Assembly: GCF_000699445.3 (NCBI RefSeq)
Contig: NC_067195.1
Location: 58,999,591 to 59,063,590, forward strand
Length of the DNA: 64,000 nucleotides
From: Schistosoma haematobium
Lineage: Eukaryota; Platyhelminthes; Trematoda; Strigeidida; Schistosomatidae
Reading direction: 5' to 3'
Program-made: the position numbers and the translations under genes
Shown here: in pieces, positions 23,280-36,042 of the stretch
How positions within the stretch are numbered: position 1 is the stretch's first letter
Layout of the letters: every line of letters starts with the position of its first letter
Notes under the pieces: generated by a model
What the model saw: the letters and a program-made list of their open reading frames with translations, nothing else
Database searches by the model: none
Told to the model about the DNA's origin: nothing

Positions 23280-24535
23280 CGTATTGCATGATTAAATATC
23301 ATCTCACAGTAAGACATTATCACCCGCATACTCATTGTCATAAAGTCTACCTCCGGATAACAGATTTACACCACTACTATCTACATCCATGTGAGCTCTT
23401 CTTAAAACGTCATCGATGGGAAAATTGGAGAGAAATGGAGAGATTGGGTAATTCTGCCTAATCTAACAAATTAGATAAAACAATGGACAAAGTTGACCAT
23501 ATGTCAACTGACTTACAACATAGTCAATAATCTGAGTGACTCATAGTGTTAAGATATGTGTATATATAGTTTGTAAGATACTTTAAAACTAGATTTTTCT
23601 CCAAATGAACACTCGTCAACAAGGCATACTTAGAAATTTCATGGAACTGATACATTCTTCAATTTTAAATGATCTTCACAAATCTTTTATCATGAATATA
23701 ATAAAATAGTAGTGAATACAATGTGTACCTTAATAATTTTATGATTTACAACAATAGATACAAGCAAAACAGTAGTATAATATTAATCATCTTTCTTTTC
23801 TTATTAAAGTCAATGTAAGAAATGAATTGATTATTGATTTGATTCATTATCATGGTTATTATTGTTGTGTTTTTTGTTATTGTTATCGTTGTTGTTAATT
23901 TCATTTCATTTAACTAGTAAAAAAATGTTAACTGATCTTTATCAATATGATGAAAGTACTAGAGTTAAGATTATTTTCATTTGATTTTATCACATTAGTT
24001 TGTTTATTTCTTCTATTTTCTTTTTCAGTTTAATCTATGTGAACGTGTTTTATTTTCTTCTTTTATTTATTAAAGTAAAAGATACTACTTATTAGAAGAG
24101 AATTTTGTTTATGATAAATATCTTATTATTATTCTTTTAATGAATGTACACATTAATTCTATGTCATTATTCTTGATCTAATTTTATGTAGGTAAATCGG
24201 TTAGATAGATACATAGATAGATATTCTGTAATTGAAATAAATAATAAAAAACACATTAAATGTATATCCTTCTATTAATGATAAACAAATGCATCTGTAG
24301 ATGATTATTGTTTTTTTTTTGTTTGTTTGTTTTTTAAAGGTTCATTTAATAAACAGAATTTCTATTAATTGTTTTCTTTTTCCAAAACCAAATCAATTAA
24401 ATTAATCGGTACAAAGAAAAAAAAAAGAAATAAGAGAATTGATTGATCAGCAAAGAAAAAAAATGTTTCTCTCAATAGATTGACAATCGAAATGAATGAA
24501 AGCTTTATGTATTGAAAATTATCTTAAGCACGCAA
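23280..24535. other. AT-rich non-coding stretch
   Basis: Poly-T and TTG runs near 23850-24000; nothing else recognised. Confidence 0.4.
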
Positions 24536-24539
24536 TTAA

Positions 24540-24787
24540 TAGTACTATAGATATATTGATGACATATTTCCTAGCTGCAACAATTACAAGCACTCCATGA
24601 ACCTATTGAATCTGTTTAATAAAGCACACAAGGATATAGAATTTACTATGGAACATGAAGTTGAAGGTAAATTTCATTTCTTAAATATTGGAATCAGGCG
24701 AATATCAGATGACATATTACATTTGTCTCTGAACTCCACTCAACTATTGCACCAACCATCCTTAATAACCTCTGACCTGTTCTTGCA
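24540..24787 (+). pseudogene. Penelope-like element reverse transcriptase fragment
   Basis: One plus-strand frame reads RYIDDIFPSCNNY, then HKDIEFTMEHEVEGKFHFLN and IGIRR. The Y-x-DD-x-F motif followed by I-x-F-T-M-E and F-L-D/N-x-x-I-x-R is typical of Penelope-like RTs and differs from the RTE palm next to it (YADDIVLF). The fragment breaks into a (TA)n run at 24788. Family call from motifs only. Confidence 0.6.

Positions 24788-24845
<58 letters not shown>
24788..24845. repeat. (TA)n microsatellite
   Basis: About 58 bp of TA with one G; joins a Penelope-like and an RTE-like fragment. Confidence 0.9.
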
Positions 24846-24848
<3 letters not shown>

Positions 24849-26128
24849 CAGAAGTACATAAACCTTGTGAAGGCTCTTTACTCGAACACTACCAGTCGAG
24901 TCAGAGCTTATGGCGAACTGTCATCTACTTTTGCAACCTCAAGTGGTGTCCGTCAAGGCTGTCCACTTTCTCCATTTTTGTTTAACTTCATCATAGACCT
25001 ATTGATGGAAATAACATTCTCGTCTACTGGTTTCTCGGGTATTGATCTCCATCCAGGAGGTCCACTTATCCAATTAGAATACGCAGATGACATAGTCCTG
25101 TTTGGTGAAGACGCTGATAAAATGCAGTCTTCTGGTAGCACTAAGCAACAATACCAGAATGTTTGGAATGCGCTTCTCTCCCTCGAAATGCAAGTTGTTG
25201 CTTCAGGACTGGTCTGCGTCAACTCCTGAACTAAGGATAGGGAGTGAAGTAGTCGATAGCGTTGACAACTTCACTTATCTTGGAAGTTTGATCAGCCCTA
25301 ATGGGTTGGTGTCTGATGAAATCTCACCACGGATTCGAAAAGCTCGTTTGGCTTTTGCCAACTTACGTCACCTATGGCGAAGGCGAGATATCCGTCTATC
25401 AATTGAGGGACGAGTATACTGCGCGGCAGTCCGTTCTGTTTTAATTTACGGCAGCGAAACATGGCCATTAAGAGTAGAAGACACCCGTAAGCTACTGGTA
25501 TTTGACCACAGATGACTTAGAAATATTGCTGGCGTCTGTTGGGATCACCGGGTAAGTAATAGTGAGGTTAGACACAGGGTATTAGGGAATGATGGTAAAT
25601 CAGTTGATGAGGCTGTGAATCTTCATCGACTGAGATGGTTGGGCCACGTGTTACGTATGAATGAACACCGATTACCACGACGTGCAATGCTAACCTGTGT
25701 TTGGGTCGGTTGGAAGAAAGTTAGGGGCAGCCAAACCAAAACGTGGCATCAGTCCTTGAAGTCACTAACTTCTAGTCTGAGCCATGTTGGGAGATGCAGA
25801 CTACTTGATTGGGGTCTGCGTGACTATCGTATCCAATGGTTGGAGACTCTTGGTGACATGGCTGGGAATCGATCACAATGATGTCGGTGTGTGCACTCTC
25901 TGTCTTCCCTTAAACTAAGAGATTAAAATCACTTCATATCTTTCTTTCTACGAACTAATTCTGTCATCCTGTACTATGTCCTTGTATGCAATCTTACTTT
26001 TATGTATTAGCACCTCTGAATTAACTACTTTTATGAATCCGGTGTCCATCTTGTTGTGTTAATGAGGTATGGCAACTTGGACCGATGCATATATGTGCCT
26101 GGTCCTACGTTGTAACTGACTGACTGAC
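24846..26128 (+). mobile_element. RTE-like LINE, 5'-truncated (lineage 2)
   Basis: Plus-strand RT from motif A/B onward: SSGVRQGCPLSPFLFNFIID, then QLEYADDIVLFGEDADKM (catalytic YADD). After a small deletion/frameshift near 25130 come FTYLGSLISPNGLVSDE and LIYGSETWPLRVEDTRKL, then a stop at 25512 and LHRLRWLGHVLRMNEHRLPR. The 3' UTR ends in a (CTGA)n tail beside a TA run. The best-preserved RT core in the window but not intact. Confidence 0.88.
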
Positions 26129-26129
26129 T

Positions 26130-27580
26130 GATATATATATATCTTCGTATAATCTTTGCCGTTCCAATCCTTTACATTCACTTATGTCAATCGTTCCATA
26201 TTATTTCCTATCTCAATGTAAAATTCTAATACATATTTAGTTGTAATCCACTAACGAGAAACCACGAGATATAATGAATTCATACTATTCTGAATCGGTG
26301 TTTGTTCTGGCTTTGTTTGTTTTATATTAATGCTTATTGAAATATTCTTTGTAGAGATTGAATCCATTTAGATAATCATTGAAAACTAAAAACTTACAGT
26401 TGTTTTACCCTAGAATGGAATACTTATGAAATATGCATTTAGAATGACTAGAGATTAAGTTCGAGAGCAGTATATTATGTGACAAGTGCACAACTTTTAG
26501 ATCATTAGATTTAAACTCAAGTGATTTACATTTCATGCTTCAATGGATTAACGATCTTCATTTATAGCTATCAGTGATGTCGATTTATTACCAAAATACC
26601 TGGTTTACAAGAATGGTCACCATATATATATGCATTAGTCTAACAACCCGACTAAGAAATTCAATTGTTCAATTGTGCAACTAAACGAAATATTTGTGAA
26701 CCGTTAAAAATCAACATAACTTGATATAAAGTGAATGTAAACAAGTATATAGTATAATTTACTAATTACGAAGTGGTTAAACAACGGATGTTTTCTACTA
26801 GATTTTCTGAATATTTAATTATACACTAACAAAGAACTTCCATTTTAAAAATTATTTTTATGATGACCTTCGAAGTATTTCCGATGTTTGTTTGATTGAA
26901 CTCAATATATTACTAAAATAAATTGAATTCAATTAAAACTTAGAAAATGAAAGATTTAAACAGAAGAAATGAAGCATTCAGTACGTACGTCACTTATCAA
27001 CCGAGAATAGCCAATCAACGAATTCTCATTAACTTTTATTACGGAATTACTTATGATGTATTCTAATTACTAACTTTATCTAAGATATTCAAATATTGGA
27101 CTTATTTTATAAATGCCTTAAATTCTAAAATTCAGAGAACAGTCTATGATTGTGTTATTTATCATAAGTTAGAGTTCACTGAGACCATCATATAATAGTA
27201 TTTGTAAAGTTTTGGATTCTTGGCTGACGATGAGATGTATAATGATAACATTTTAGTGAGAGCTTATGCATTTTAAAACTGAACTAAAATCATATGAAGA
27301 TCGTCATAAACAAATGATAAAAATATTTGATTACGAAATATCCAACTTGAATAAACACTTGTATATTGACCGTTTAGAATTCATTTTGTAGGCTTTAATG
27401 CTCTTTCTTAAACAGTTATTGTAAGCATTTCCGATTATAGCATACAGAAATTCCACTTCAATTATCAAGTGCTTAGTAATAGACATTCAGTTTCTGAATA
27501 ATGTCGTCAAAGATTTATATTTACTCACTCTGACAGTAGCATTTGATAATATTTTACTAGGAAACACATTGTTCAATAAA
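26130..27580. other. AT-rich non-coding stretch
   Basis: No gene or repeat family recognised. Confidence 0.4.
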
Positions 27581-27584
27581 AGTT

Positions 27585-27780
27585 AGATAGTGTCTAGTAG
27601 TTGAATTCGAGGAAATCAGGAAAAAATATACAAATTCATGTTCGTTTAACAAGCTAGTGGCTTTCTAAACTCAGTATCTCAGAGGATAAAGCACTGTATA
27701 TTTATACTGAAAGATATTGACTTCGAATCTGAATGTGAACATCAACACTAAGATACATGTTTATAGAGCTGACATATGCT
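27585..27780. mobile_element. Sm-alpha remnant, strongly decayed
   Basis: A short minus block (TAGTGTCTAGTAG..GAATTC) is followed by a plus tRNA-like head (CTCAGTATCTCAGAGG, TTCGAATCTG) and a GAGCTGACA remnant. Confidence 0.5.
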
Positions 27781-27789
27781 CTAATGAGA

Positions 27790-29895
27790 CTAAACATAAG
27801 TACCGCTTGACATTATCAAACTGTAATTCACATTTATGATTTTATCACAATACTAAGCAAATCCTTACAGGAAGTACTTATACTATTAGCAACTGACTAA
27901 TTACAATTCTTAACATTCACACCATAAAAATATAAACCTTCAAAAGTAAAATAGAACAACATTTACTTATTTTTTTTAATAAACACATACACACACACAA
28001 AACTCTATCACAACTTGAATTACATCAATATACATCAGTTCAAAAAGAGATATGAAACATTTATTATTTGCAATCTTTTATCCATGAAAACAAAAAAGCG
28101 TAAACAAACAAACTAACAGAGAAAAAAGGAGTAAGTCACAATGTTATGAAGTAGAAATTAAAAAGAAAAAAAAACTTTTCAATATAAATAGATACATGAG
28201 TTTATTTTTTTTAAAAAAAAGAAGAATAAAACCAAGATAAAAACTAAATAATTTTTTTTAAAAAAAAAACACAGAATCTTAGTTTATTTATTTCAGTTTA
28301 ATAAAACAATCATTATACATAAATTAATTGTACAATGGTTACAATTGTATATTGTTTCCAATTCATATGTACGTGTATAATAACAATAGTAGTAATGGTA
28401 GTAATAATAGTAATAATAATAATCTTTTGTACATGAGGTGAACATAGATAAGTTGTATTGAACATGAGTTATCTATGAGAAGAATACTGTTTATATATTT
28501 GTTTGTGTTGTGTGTGTGTATGTGTATGTGTATAAGCTTGAATGAATGGATGGAAACAAACAAAAATAAATAAACGCAAAGCTGTTAAGATGTTTGAATA
28601 TTTATATTTTTTTCATAATTGTACTACATCTCTAAACGAAAAAGGAACACATATTTCAATGAATACATTAAAGAATCCTGAAAATGGAAAAAAAAAAAAT
28701 AATAATAAAGTAATAACAGATGAAACCGATTGGAAAAATGAAACAATAATAATAACATTAGAATGTTTTTGAAGTGAGGTTCACATTTAAATGTGATGAT
28801 GTGTTTTCATTTGGAAAATAAAAGACTGGAAACATTCACAGCCAATAGTTATGGTACAGTAGTGATAATTTATTCGATTCAAGAAGGAATAAGATTAAGT
28901 GTTATGTCAATCATGAATAATTCAAGAGACAAATGTAAGTACACAATGAATAAGAACAGTTCCATGGAGTTATTACAAATAAATATATTGAATTTCAGCT
29001 TTTTCTATTATTAGAAAAGACAAACAAAACAAAAAACACGGAAAAACTTAATACAACAACATTATTTGAAATACATTTGAAGGTAATTGATTGAATTGAC
29101 TACATAGAACAATATTGAATTTCATTGATGTTTCAATCAATTTCAGGATACGACTGACCTGTAAGTAAATAAGATTCAAATTAGATTGACCGTTATGTTC
29201 ATTTATAGAAAACAATTCACTTGATTTTATGATCAACAATAATGTTTTTATTTTTCAGGAACAAATTTAGATAGATTATCGAATGTACAATTAGTAGTAT
29301 TCATATATATGGACAGTAGGGAACATTGTTTGACCATGGTATATATTCATCTTTCAAGAAAAAATTAATCATATTTTTTATTGTTTCAAACATTAGACTA
29401 ACATTTCTCAACTGGATAAAATTAATTCTTTAATTATCTTGATAATAACGATCACTCATTAACCATATCATCATTCTATGTGAAAAATCACTATACCTGA
29501 AAGACATTTAAGTCATAATCAAAATGATGCCAAAGAATTTGAATGTCATATTACATAACAACTGATTTATTTGTGGGATTCACCTCTTCTCATATAATTC
29601 TTATAATGTACGGATATATACATTAAAGAAAATCAAACATTAGTTTAAAGTTCAATACACTTGGCAGTAAAATAAGCTTACTCACCTAGTTTAAACAAAC
29701 CAAAGTTCATTGGCAATTGCGTATTATTTAAAAAAAAGTCTTTTCATCATTCAGTTACTTATTCCTCTTTAAGTAGCCCAGGTCAATTTTATAACCCAAT
29801 TTTCAGATTTATGAGCCGATTGTATAAGTTTGCCAAAATTTATATTATTTCTTAATGTTATTATCAAAGGAATATAGAACACAAGTAGTATTTCC
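27790..29895. other. AT-rich non-coding stretch
   Basis: Many poly-A runs and short open frames of low complexity (for example 28542-28772). It could hold untranslated regions, but nothing supports a specific gene. Confidence 0.4.
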
Positions 29896-29907
29896 AATTT
29901 TCTAACT

Positions 29908-30014
29908 TACTTACTTACGCCTGCTACTCCCAATGGAGCATAGGCCGCTGACCAGCATTCTCCAACCCACTCTATCCTGGGCCTTCTTTTCTAGTTCCTT
30001 CCAATTCTTGTTCA
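29908..30014 (-). mobile_element. RTE-like LINE 3' end, 107 bp, with 12-bp TSD
   Basis: Very short 5'-truncated lineage-1 insertion with its ACTT tail at the left, flanked by AATTTTCTAACT at 29896-29907 and 30015-30026. Confidence 0.85.
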
Positions 30015-30029
30015 AATTTTCTAACTACT

Positions 30030-31160
30030 TTCCTATTATAAGCTTTAGATTATTATAATGTAACTCAATAAATTCGATCTCTTAATTGAAGTGACTGACA
30101 TCTCATATATTCTCATATGGATGTTTATTTGTCATTAGGATTGATCTTTCAATGTCGATTATTTTGATATATACAATACACTTCCTTTTAACAACGCATG
30201 AATGAGCTATTCACAGTATAGTTAACTTTTTAAACAACAAATCATCAAAAAATTATCACATTATCCATTTTTATTTATTCGACATTGTATGCTTGACTGA
30301 CAATGAATGATTGGCAGTAAATGAACAAAACAAAAATAAAAAAATCTATCTATTCCAAACTATTCAAAGGTATAACGATGTATTCAACAAAGTTACTTGT
30401 ACAAAGTTACCTTGCTCATTCTCTTTTACCTTCTTCTTTCTTTTGTTTCTATTATGTAGGACATTTATACATTCTATATTCTTATCTCTTTTTTTCTCAA
30501 CCTTTACTACTTATATGCAACTCAGTAATGATTTAGCGGAAATAATCCTGCTAATCATTATGTAATTCTTTTAATTCGATAATTAATATAACTCTTGATT
30601 TGAGTATATTTAAAGGTTAGAAATTGAATAAAAATCTTTATTCTCTACATTTATCATCTTAGTAATAATGTGAATAATTCTCAATTTGTATATAAGCCAA
30701 TTCATATAGAAACTATACACAATTTATTCATCTGATATGTTTAATTTAATATTTCGCCTAGATAATGGGTTATATTGTTCGACAAACTGTCAAGTTTTCT
30801 TCTTCTTCTTCTTTCTAATCCTTTAACAAAGAGAATCTATCAAAAGATTTTTATCCTATTTTTTATTTATTTATTTTCAAGTATAAATTTGTTTACAAGA
30901 TTAATGAAGCCTAAATTCTTTAAAAAGTCAAGGATGTTTTGTTATTTATTGATAAATATGTCAGTTAATCGGTATTTTTTTACACGATAAACAATCATTC
31001 TTATAATTCAATAAATCAATAGTGTTAAAGTTTCCCAATCAAAATATATTAAGTCAACATATTGTAGTTGGGGTTTTTGGGGGGGGGGGAAGGAGAGGTT
31101 CCTGATACTCTGATGTGCAATATTTTTTAGTCATTTATAAAATGATAATGAAAATGACCT
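30030..31160. other. AT-rich non-coding stretch
   Basis: Includes a G run (31078-31091). Nothing else recognised. Confidence 0.4.
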
Positions 31161-31168
31161 GATCATAT

Positions 31169-31442
31169 TGTGATGTGTGCTACTGATTTCCATAGATATA
31201 AGTAGGATGTATTATCAATAGAAAGTGAAATACCTGGTAGTAGAAGGTTATGATTGAAGGGAAGAAAACGAGAACAGAGAATGATGGAAATAGAAACGAA
31301 GGAACAATCATGTCTGAGACGAATGATTGACATTTTTTAAATTAAGTAACTACTGTATAGTTCTCAGATTTTACTAAAAATGTTCTGTAATTTTGTATTC
31401 AAATACATTCGGTTGTCTCCATTCGTGTTCTCGTTCACTACA
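31169..31442 (+). repeat. Solo LTR-like repeat, family 1 (copy 1)
   Basis: Starts TGTGATGTGTGC and ends TTCACTACA. Same repeat as 48446-48701 and 62584-62854. Flanking bases ATAT/ATAC match at 3 of 4. Confidence 0.65.
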
Positions 31443-31449
31443 ATACTAA

Positions 31450-32455
31450 AACTATCCAACCAGTTCAAATCACATTTTTCTAGTACAAAACTATTCTGAA
31501 TTTCATTGTATCGTAGTTTAGTTGTATTAGAATAAATAATTGGATTGTAGATTACATTTTTAGATATATATATATATATGTATCTTCTCTTTTAACGACA
31601 ATCAATATCTTCACTAGTTGCAAGAACTCTACTAATACTTTGTCAAATGGCAGAATCTAATTTGATTTTTCATACAAACTTAAAATCAAGATACCTTACT
31701 ATCAGATGCATTACTAAAAAAAATTTAATATGGACATGGTGGAGAATATTTACAGTGTAGGATAAAAATTTGGGTGTTTTGTTCTTTAAGATGTATAGTT
31801 TGATCATTTAGTTTCTATGGTCACTTTTCACAACTGCATCACCACAAACTTCAACTTCTACATTTCAAAGAGTAAAACAACTACAAAAAAACTATATCAA
31901 CTATGAATTATATTTGAATAATTTCTATTTTTTCAGATTAATGTTTCAATAATCTCAGTTATCAACATCTTAATCTTTATAATTTATCATTTCAGATATT
32001 TACAATCACCAGTTATGATTATGTAACAGTATGCTATCCATTACTCTGATTAATATGATTTTAAATCTAATTTATATTATATGCAACTGATAAAAGTACA
32101 CAATGATAATATTCTTGTTTAATTGATGTTAAACTCGTGTTAAAACTAGATCGTTTTTATTTTATTTTGAGTTGACTGGTGAGTATTTTATGCAACATGA
32201 AGTTATGATTAAACTTAATGTTTATTCTTTGCTAAGCGAGAGAGTAAATATTTGCATGTTATATGTTAATAGAGTATTTATTTTTACACTAAATCTCCAG
32301 TTTCAACAAAATGTTCATATATATTTTTGTGCATGATTTATAACACTATTGAATTATCATCAACTACTTATATTGTATGTCAATATATACTAGTCATTAT
32401 CAGTTATTTCCATTGAATACGTAAGATCTTTTCTTTGATCATTTTATGTGCCATT
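31450..32455. other. AT-rich non-coding stretch
   Basis: Short TA run near 31570; nothing else recognised. Confidence 0.4.
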
Positions 32456-32462
32456 GTTAATT

Positions 32463-32750
32463 CAGGTCGATAGCATTCGATCTGCACTAATAAGGACTAG
32501 ATACGCATGACATTGATCGCCACCCAATGATCAATCAATTGTGATTACACCTCAGTCCTATAGGAGGTCAGTCGCGGCTCGGATAGCTTAGTGATAACGT
32601 CTCTGACTGTGGAGCTGAGTGACACGAGATCGAATCCGCCAGGAAGCACCATTTCCCTAAAGATTTGAGGTACACCTTGCTGACGAGTGCCAAGTAGCAC
32701 GAAACCCGGTTCCAGGGTTTCTTGTCGACTACCTCCAACCACCATCTAAT
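32463..32750 (+). mobile_element. SINE-C, near full-length, uninverted
   Basis: Runs from the family's 5' module (GTCGATAGCATTCG) to CCAACCACCATCT. A tRNA-like head lies in the middle: box A-like TAGCTTAGTGATAAC and box B GATCGAATCC (polymerase III promoter type). A hammerhead follows at 32675-32717. This is the reference copy for family C here. Confidence 0.85.
32675..32717 (+). ncRNA. Hammerhead ribozyme (SINE-C)
   Basis: Stem I CCUUG/CAGGG (one G-U), core CUGACGAG, stem II GUGC/GCAC, GAAA, then ACCCGGUUC. Stem III is poor: only three pairs with a one-base loop, or a mismatch, depending on the cut site. It may need pairing between two molecules, or be inactive. Confidence 0.65.
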
Positions 32751-33084
32751 CTCAGAGAATTTAAGTTTTAAAAGGTTTATATATATAAGGATGTATACAA
32801 TAGTATATAAAATATGTAAATAAAACTCACTTCAATAAATAAACCCCTTTTTGTGTTGTCGCTTTGGTTTATGAAAACTTGTTATAATTTTCGATTAGAT
32901 TACAAAGAAAAAAATGAAAATCTGTATCTAACATTTAATAATTCATAAGTTTGTAACCAAATCAGTTCAATTTTGTTTATCAACGTTTAATCTATAAAAC
33001 AGAAGAATATTGACAAAACAAAAAATATTTAGAAAAAAAAGACAGTTTGAAAAAAGTTGTCATAATCAATTGAAAATAACGAAG

Positions 33085-33470
33085 TTATTGTGACGGTCCC
33101 CAAGAGGTATTTCCTGAAGTCCTAGTGACAAGCCATAACCAGTGAAATTCAACTAGGTCTGTTGTGAGATAGTAACTCACTGATGACAATGATAGACGGT
33201 GGCAAAATTTCGTGAATTGGTTGAAGTTAGACATGAACACTATTAGGTGCCGGCTCAGTGATCTAGAGGTTAAGCGCTTGCGCACGACACCGGTAAGTTC
33301 TGGGTTCAAATCTCGCAAGGCGAGATTGTGGATGCATATTTCTGAGGAGTCCCATACTAGAACAAATTAGCCATTCAGTGCTTCCAGGTTTTCCATGCTG
33401 GTCTAACTTCAATGGACTCATGAACTCAACTATTATATTACTATAATATCCAGATAACCCATCTCTGATT
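33085..33470 (+). mobile_element. SINE-A, full-length
   Basis: 5' leader, tRNA-like head (GTGATCTAGAGG, GGTTCAAATC), decayed ribozyme (GAAA changed to CAAA near 33362), tail and 3' end near ATCCAGATAACCC. Confidence 0.85.
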
Positions 33471-33939
33471 AAAATGATGGAATGTTAAATAAATTATCTC
33501 TATTTTTATACGCTGACTGTATAAAGAGAATATTTTTTTTCATTTTATGTTAAGTTTACATGGTAACAAAATGAAAAACAATATTATTTAAAGCAACATG
33601 AAAACTATAATGAAATCGTTCAATAAAATAATTCCCAAGATTATTTGTAGACAATAGATAAATGAAAAAGATGGTTTAATGAATATTTTAATGCAGAAAT
33701 ATCATTGAAACGAGAATTAGATGAATCCACAGAGTAATAATCATTTTTCTTATAATTATATATACAATATCTATGTACAGTTTAGACAATGTACTTTTAA
33801 ATTGTACACATAGGAGCATGTATTATTTTGATGATATACTGATATTATCCAAAATAAGAAGAATACTGATAAGTATATTAAATATATTAAAACAAGATAT
33901 TTCATTGCATAATAATAATTCGAATGAATTTCCATCGAT

Positions 33940-34250
33940 TGATACTAGTGAGAAGCCGTTACCAGTGGAGTTCAACCAGGTCTGTTGTGAGATAGGAACT
34001 CACTGAAGACAATGGTGTACGGTGGCGCAACTTCGTGGATTGGTTGAAGTTAGACATTAACACCATTGGATGCCGGCTCAGTAGTCTAGTGGTTAAGTGC
34101 TCGCGCGCGAAGCCAGTAGGTCCTGGGTTCGAGCCCCGCGTGGTGCGGGATCGTGGATGCGCACTGCTGAGGAGTCCTATACTAGGACGAAACGGCCGTC
34201 CAGTGCTTCCAGGTTTCCCATGGTGGTCTGGCTTCAACTGACTCATGATT
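33940..34250 (+). mobile_element. SINE-A, full-length with intact ribozyme
   Basis: Leader from AGAAGCCGTTACCAGTGG, box A TAGTCTAGTGG, box B GGTTCGAGCCC, GC stem, ribozyme 34161-34206 and tail to GACTCATGATT. The box A and box B matches are the best in the window, so this copy could still be transcribed by RNA polymerase III. Confidence 0.9.
34161..34206 (+). ncRNA. Hammerhead ribozyme (SINE-A), intact
   Basis: GCACUG-CUGAGGAG-stem II GUCC/GGAC-GAAAC-GGCCGUC, cut after 34200, then CAGUGC. Every conserved core base is present and all stems pair. Predicted active as a minimal type I hammerhead with a three-pair stem III. Confidence 0.88.
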
Positions 34251-34519
34251 TTCCAATTACGAAGAAAGGAGAATAGCTGAAGCGTTCCATATAATGCTTC
34301 ATCCTATTGCTTTCAATAGAAAAGACGTCCTTACGTTACATCCTACTTGGACTATCTGTCCTAATCACCTAGTCTGATATTAATCACAATTCACGCTATT
34401 ATTTTACAAATTAAACTCTATCCTTTATCACCATATAAGTCACAAATTTTTTATCCTTAACAGAGCACACTTACATAAACACAAATTTACATACATTTTT
34501 TTTATTGATTCACTTTGAT

Positions 34520-34740
34520 CGAATTGACACGACATTGGTTTATTCAGACCTGTTTTTTGATTGATCACATAGTATTCCTGTTGTTCTGTTGTATTTGGAT
34601 TAATTTTGATTTGATTATTTATTCTCTGAAGAAGTGGCTCACGCTAAGTTACGAAACGTCAGGAAATCTAATTTTTCTACTCATTGGGATACTACAAATA
34701 TATTATTTTTATTTATAACGATCTACCCAATGCTCAATTT
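34520..34740 (+). other. Possible retroelement 3' fragment
   Basis: CTGAAGAAGTGGCTCACG..ACGAAACGTCAGGAAA resembles the 3' region of some Penelope-like or CR1-like elements. Weak call, no coding support. Confidence 0.25.
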
Positions 34741-34944
34741 ATTCGAAATTATCAAATCAAACCTTGGTAATGATACCTACAGATATCGTTTTAATGTTTT
34801 AATTATCTAAATGAAGGTATTTAACAACACTGAAATAGTGTAATAAGAAGATGGAGATTATTAGAACTGTGTAATATGTTAGTGTAATACATCTTCGAAC
34901 AGTCTGATCAGAATAATGATTACAATAAATAATAAATATTTTAG

Positions 34945-35170
34945 ATTGAAATCATGAGTCAATTAAAGCTAGACCACAATGAAAAACCTGAAAGCACTGG
35001 ATGGCCGTTTCGTCCTAGCATGGGACTCAGCAGTGCGCGTCCACGATCCCGCACCCCGCGAGATTCGAACTCAGGACCTATCAGTCTCGCGCCAGGCGCT
35101 TAACCAACTAGACCACTGGGCTGGCATCCAGTGGTGTTAATCTCTAACCTCAACCAATCCACGAAATATT
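34945..35170 (-). mobile_element. SINE-A, minus strand
   Basis: Tail, ribozyme with a three-base core deletion (34994-35036), box B and box A complements, and part of the leader. Confidence 0.85.
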
Positions 35171-35618
35171 AAATATATATTAAAATCTAATGACCATAGA
35201 CATCAAAAGAAAAAAATGATTTCAACTATGTTTATGATGGTAAACAGTTAAGGCTTTTGGTGTTATTTCTTTACTTTATACGAGATTTTAATTGTGTTCT
35301 TTGTGAGAAGAGAATTCTTGACAAATGTAGTTTGTCATTTCCATGTCACATATATTGTTTAAACACTTTATTTAGACCGAAAGGATATAATGAATTCTGG
35401 AAAGTTTAATTCTTTTCTAAATTAACCTTTAAACATAAAAATCCAAGACATTTCACTTGAACGTTTGTTTGGTAAATAGAAGTTAAAAACAGAAAATGGT
35501 TATTATAATATATTTGTCATCTTAAATTATCCAAATAATGAACTCACTAAATTAAAACTATTTTAATGTTTATCCGATTTGAGTGCTTTATGATTTATTC
35601 TAATAACGTTGATATAAT

Positions 35619-36042
35619 AAGCAAAGATGGATAGTGGCTAAAAGTGGAATCCAGAACGCGCGTTTTGTCCTATTCTGGACTCATCAATTGGATGTTCCTG
35701 CATCTCAGAGTTCATGTTCACTCCGGGACTCGAACCCAGCACCGTTCGCTTCAAACGCCATCATATTATCCACTTAGCTACTGAGTCCAGATAGCCACTT
35801 GCTTGTGCGATGCGAAGAAGTTTAAATTCACTTGGTGTTGCTTTACTTGTATCTTCCCAATGTTATTCAGGACTGCAATTGATTCCACTGCTAGCCTCTA
35901 TCCGTCTTTGCCTAAAAAGCTTACTTAAGGCTATGTCGAGGCAATCTGCACAGGATGAACATATGCCAATACGAGACTGATCAATTGCAGTCCTAAATAA
36001 CAATGGGAAGACACAGATAAAGCAACACCAAAACGAATTTAA
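35619..36042. mobile_element. Sm-alpha SINE, inverted composite with TSD
   Basis: Flanked by GTTGATATAAT at 35608-35618 and 36043-36053. The minus arm (35619 to about 35882) runs from the CTTTGCTTAT end through ribozyme (C3 and GAAA mutated), tRNA-like head and tandem-junction block. The plus arm starts at GATTCCACTGC (35881), three bases after the ribozyme cut, and ends in CCAAAACGAATTTAA. Confidence 0.88.

Noticed and set aside
24953..25222. Minus-strand 89-codon frame
   Set aside because: Shadow of the RTE reverse transcriptase on the other strand.
27541..27568. 28-nt minus-strand micro-exon candidate ending GTCAGA|GTGAGT
   Set aside because: Its phase gives a stop directly after the last DDR exon and the acceptor is weak.
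33773..34006. Plus-strand frame with MYYFDDILILSKIRR, resembling the Ty3/Gypsy YxDDILIFS motif
   Set aside because: Only this short stretch fits; the rest is AT-driven and runs into a SINE-A leader. Could be a decayed RT but support is too thin.
33959..34246. 95-codon frame with repeated HGKPGSTGRPFRP peptide, seen in several places
   Set aside because: Translation of the SINE-A tail and ribozyme; not a protein family.
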